From positions 7,384,768 to 7,448,767 of the forward strand of contig NC_054083.1 in assembly GCF_017562075.2 (NCBI RefSeq): a DNA stretch of 64,000 nt, given 5' to 3'. The stretch is from Anopheles merus (Eukaryota > Arthropoda > Insecta > Diptera > Culicidae). Positions 61,161-64,000 of this stretch are shown one piece after another (positions within the stretch are counted from its first letter, which is position 1; each line of letters begins with the position of its first letter). Made by a program: the position numbers and the translations under genes. The notes below the pieces were generated by a model that saw only the letters and a program-made list of their open reading frames with translations, searched no databases and had not been told where the DNA came from.

Positions 61161-64000
61161 ATATTTTGAATTAAATGAAACAAAAAAAAAAACAAATTCC
61201 AGCGATATCGATCCATTTGCATAATCTATCAATCAGTTTCAAAATAATCCATCGTAGATGCATTATAAGTGCTTTGTACATTTGTGATGGACTATTGATA
61301 TAAAATTGATTTAAAATCAAATCACTTTCTACGAAATGTTATGTAGGACGATAAACAAAACTTGCCATTTTCCTTTCTATAAAGTCTTATGGCATGAACA
61401 CATTTAAACTTTAACATAAAAGACTTTTAATTTAATTACAGTTTTATAGAAAAAAATGGCCAGCAAAGAATGATATTTGACAACGATCGTAAGACAGAAC
61501 CCATGACGGCAGACATTCGATTTTTTCCTTCCTGGGTGTCGGTTGTAAGTGTAGATAAAATAAAATAAACTCCCGTAAAGCTACCAAAAGCGTTGATGGT
61601 TTTACTGCTTTACCAAGGATGGTACAAAAGACAAAGCGCTTAGAGTAATAAGGACGGCGGACTCAAAAGAATCCCCCTCGGTTCTCGTTTCTACAGATAA
61701 ATAGGCCCATCCCGGCGAGTTGGAAAATATAACTGGACGTTGAACTTTTGGGGTCGAAAAGCCTTGCAGCGATAAAGTGTTAACTACTGACTTACGTTGG
61801 ATTACATGAAAAACGAGGTGTCGTAAAATTTCAGTCAAGGCAGTTCAGAGCCCCCCAAGACACCAGCCTGGCCGTTGATTTGTAAATGAAAACTGATAAG
61901 CATGGGATGTTTTAAGGTTTTCAATTACTATCACTGGAGCTGCTATAAATCATTTTTATGGTTTTGAGCGCGTACAAACAAGGATACCTTGACTGCTTAT
62001 TTAAAAATTAATAGTATTTTCCTTACCTATGCTGAGTTTAAATAGTATTACGTGTGAAATAAGCTGAAAGATGAACGGGGGTTCAATGAATAAACATTGT
62101 GGAGTTATTTCGCGTTGTGCACAACATCATTATCATCGCAATTTTCCATTTCATTAGAGAGCAATCTCGGTACCGGTAAAACGTTCATCATCAGAATGAG
62201 CATCCTGCTTTAAAACGACCAGGAGCCACAGAGGTTGCCTTTAGGGCCCTAGAAACCGGTGGAAAATTTGCGCCTGAATACAGCTGGATTCAGAATACAG
62301 GTTGCAGCGGCCGTGACTGGAAAGTTAAAATTGAATTGGTCTCCTACGGGTTATCGTGCAAAGGAAGTATTAAACGGCAGCGTTCAGGGCTCAGAATGAG
62401 GTGAAATCGATTTTGCCTACAACCACCATCGCTAAGATCCGGTTAGGTAGATAAGAACGATGATGAACGTTCATTTTAGAGCAATTTGCGATCTCTTCTA
62501 ATTTTAATTATGAAGCAAAGAAGGCATGGGAAATGTTAAACATGTTCGAAGCGTATGAACATGTACAGGAAAATATGTTTACCTTCAATACTAAGTTATA
62601 GAAAGTAACGGCATTTTTGCAACGCTTATATCAATATAATTAATGCATGGCAAACATAAAAACAAAGGAATCAAAACTCTAGTTATTGTGTATATTTAAG
62701 GAAGGGCATTATGGACAACTGCGCAACACGTGTAATTGATAGATTTGAAAACATTAAAAAAAAAACTAAAACAATTTTTAGGCGTAATCCTCCATGTGAT
62801 AAATTCTATACATCTTTAAAATAACAGATAATCGTTCAGTGTCACATTTCCCATGTGTAGCAGACAGATGTAATTGCGTACTAGATGTATCTTTGATACT
62901 TGAGAAGTTTTATAAAACCGCTTAACGCCATGTGAAAGATACTTGTTGTAAACTGCTTCAGCATCAGAACGAAAGTAATTGTGAAAAGCACCAGCTGTGT
63001 GAGATGTTTGCTTTCATGAGCTCGTTTGGTGGTTACAAGAACGATGAAAGTGACGCATCAGGCACCATTATGTGTGGTTAATTGCAAGATGAAAAGCATT
63101 TTCTGTGGTTAAAAAGATCGGCAAAATGTGGAGGAAAACATATTTTGGAGCGGAAATACTCAAAGAACAGTGAAGTTTTGCCGAAGCTATTAAGACGGAG
63201 GCGCGTAAAAAGTTGTCAGACACTTGTGTTCAATTGAATGTCCATGATTTTCGAAACGCGCAAAAGTTCTGTTGTGCATTAAATTGCCAACGATAACACT
63301 CCTGACCAGCAGCGTATAGGTTAAACTCGGTACAGGTGTTGGTACCCGTGGGACGTCATTTTGGTTCACTGAAAGTTGCTTCCCGGACAGTTATTACGTG
63401 CGAAGGGGCTAGTGTCGTGTATGGTGGGAAACTTTTTTTCACGATGGTTTGTTTCTCACCACAGGCACGTTTGCAGAGTTATTTCCGCCTTTTTCGAGGT
63501 AGCAAGTGTCGTAAATATTCGAGACCGGATATTACAAAACCAAACAGGCTGTATTTTGAGGTGTTGCGAATAAATCTGTGTTGACCGAAAAGGCAGACAG
63601 TGAATATAGTTTGCTTGGCCAAGGGTAGAAAGTTAGTCGTGTAGCACCGCCATTAAAAAGATGATGATTTTTCATACTCTACAGGTTTGGTGGACTGTTC
63701 ACGTTATGGCAATGGCATTATCGAAGGTAATATTGGATACTACGCTAGTTATTTTGAATTAAAAATCGATATATTCTGAAGGTAATTAAAAGACATAAAA
63801 AATAACCTCAACTTGTTCCATATAGCTTTAATCTATTACATTAAAATGGAAGTGAAGGATTTTTCTGTTTTAAACACCGCGTTACAGCATCGGGAAAATA
63901 TAGTTGATTAATTTCATACAAGGTTTTCCAAGTTAGTTTCAAATCCACATCAATCTGATGTTTCATTTCTATCATCAAAATTTTTAATTTCTTCAGCATA
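61161..64000. other. Right flank, no supported gene
   Basis: AT-rich with short ORFs only (for example 63336-63584). The last 700 bases are less AT-rich and might hold promoter or leader sequence of an upstream alternative start, but nothing decides this. Confidence 0.45.

Overview
The window looks like nuclear DNA of a dipteran insect, most likely an Anopheles mosquito. It is AT-rich with GT-AG introns. It carries tRNA-derived SINE copies of a kind I associate with Anopheles, many small hAT-like non-autonomous elements, long CT/GT/poly-C simple repeats, and two widely spaced, intron-containing genes. I see no prokaryotic, phage or viral gene. The species is inferred from family knowledge, because no search could be run.

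The left part (about 1.1-14.3 kb, plus strand) is one three-exon gene for a Spot14/MID1IP1 (MIG12) family protein of 288 residues. Its coding exons are 1782-1825, 8554-8695 and 10256-10936. Intron 1 is 6.7 kb and holds a hAT-like MITE and a GC-rich, exon-like island near 5.4-5.8 kb. Intron 2 is 1.6 kb and holds a 16-bp palindrome flanked by 12-bp direct repeats. Its 3' end is probably near 12.3 kb, with further poly(A) signals at 13.85 and 14.3 kb.

The middle (about 14.3-37.6 kb) has no gene I can support. It is a repeat-bearing intergenic stretch with several SINE copies, a 1.8-kb long-inverted-repeat element interrupted by a SINE, a hAT-related fragment, a CT array, a poly-C run, and a striking pair of 520-bp near-palindromic elements with TA target duplications in opposite orientation at 23.1-24.3 kb.

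The right part (37.6-59.3 kb, minus strand) is one nine-exon gene assembled by hand. All splice sites are GT-AG and all phases agree, giving 1453 residues. The protein is Ser/Asn/His/Pro-rich with proline-rich SH3/EVH1-type ligands, an acidic patch, a basic patch and predicted helices at residues of exons 8 and 9. It resembles an adaptor or scaffold. GUK-holder/Nance-Horan-like is my best guess but is not proven. Its large introns carry three more hAT-like elements or foldbacks, one with a perfect 8-bp duplication, and a SINE. The rest (59.8-64 kb) is probably leader or upstream DNA with one SINE.

The two genes are transcribed toward each other with about 23 kb between them, and nothing in the sequence links their functions. 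I found no convincing new multi-gene system. The least explained structures are the paired palindromic elements, the hAT-like foldback with tandem sub-repeats, and the exon-like island in the Spot14 intron.
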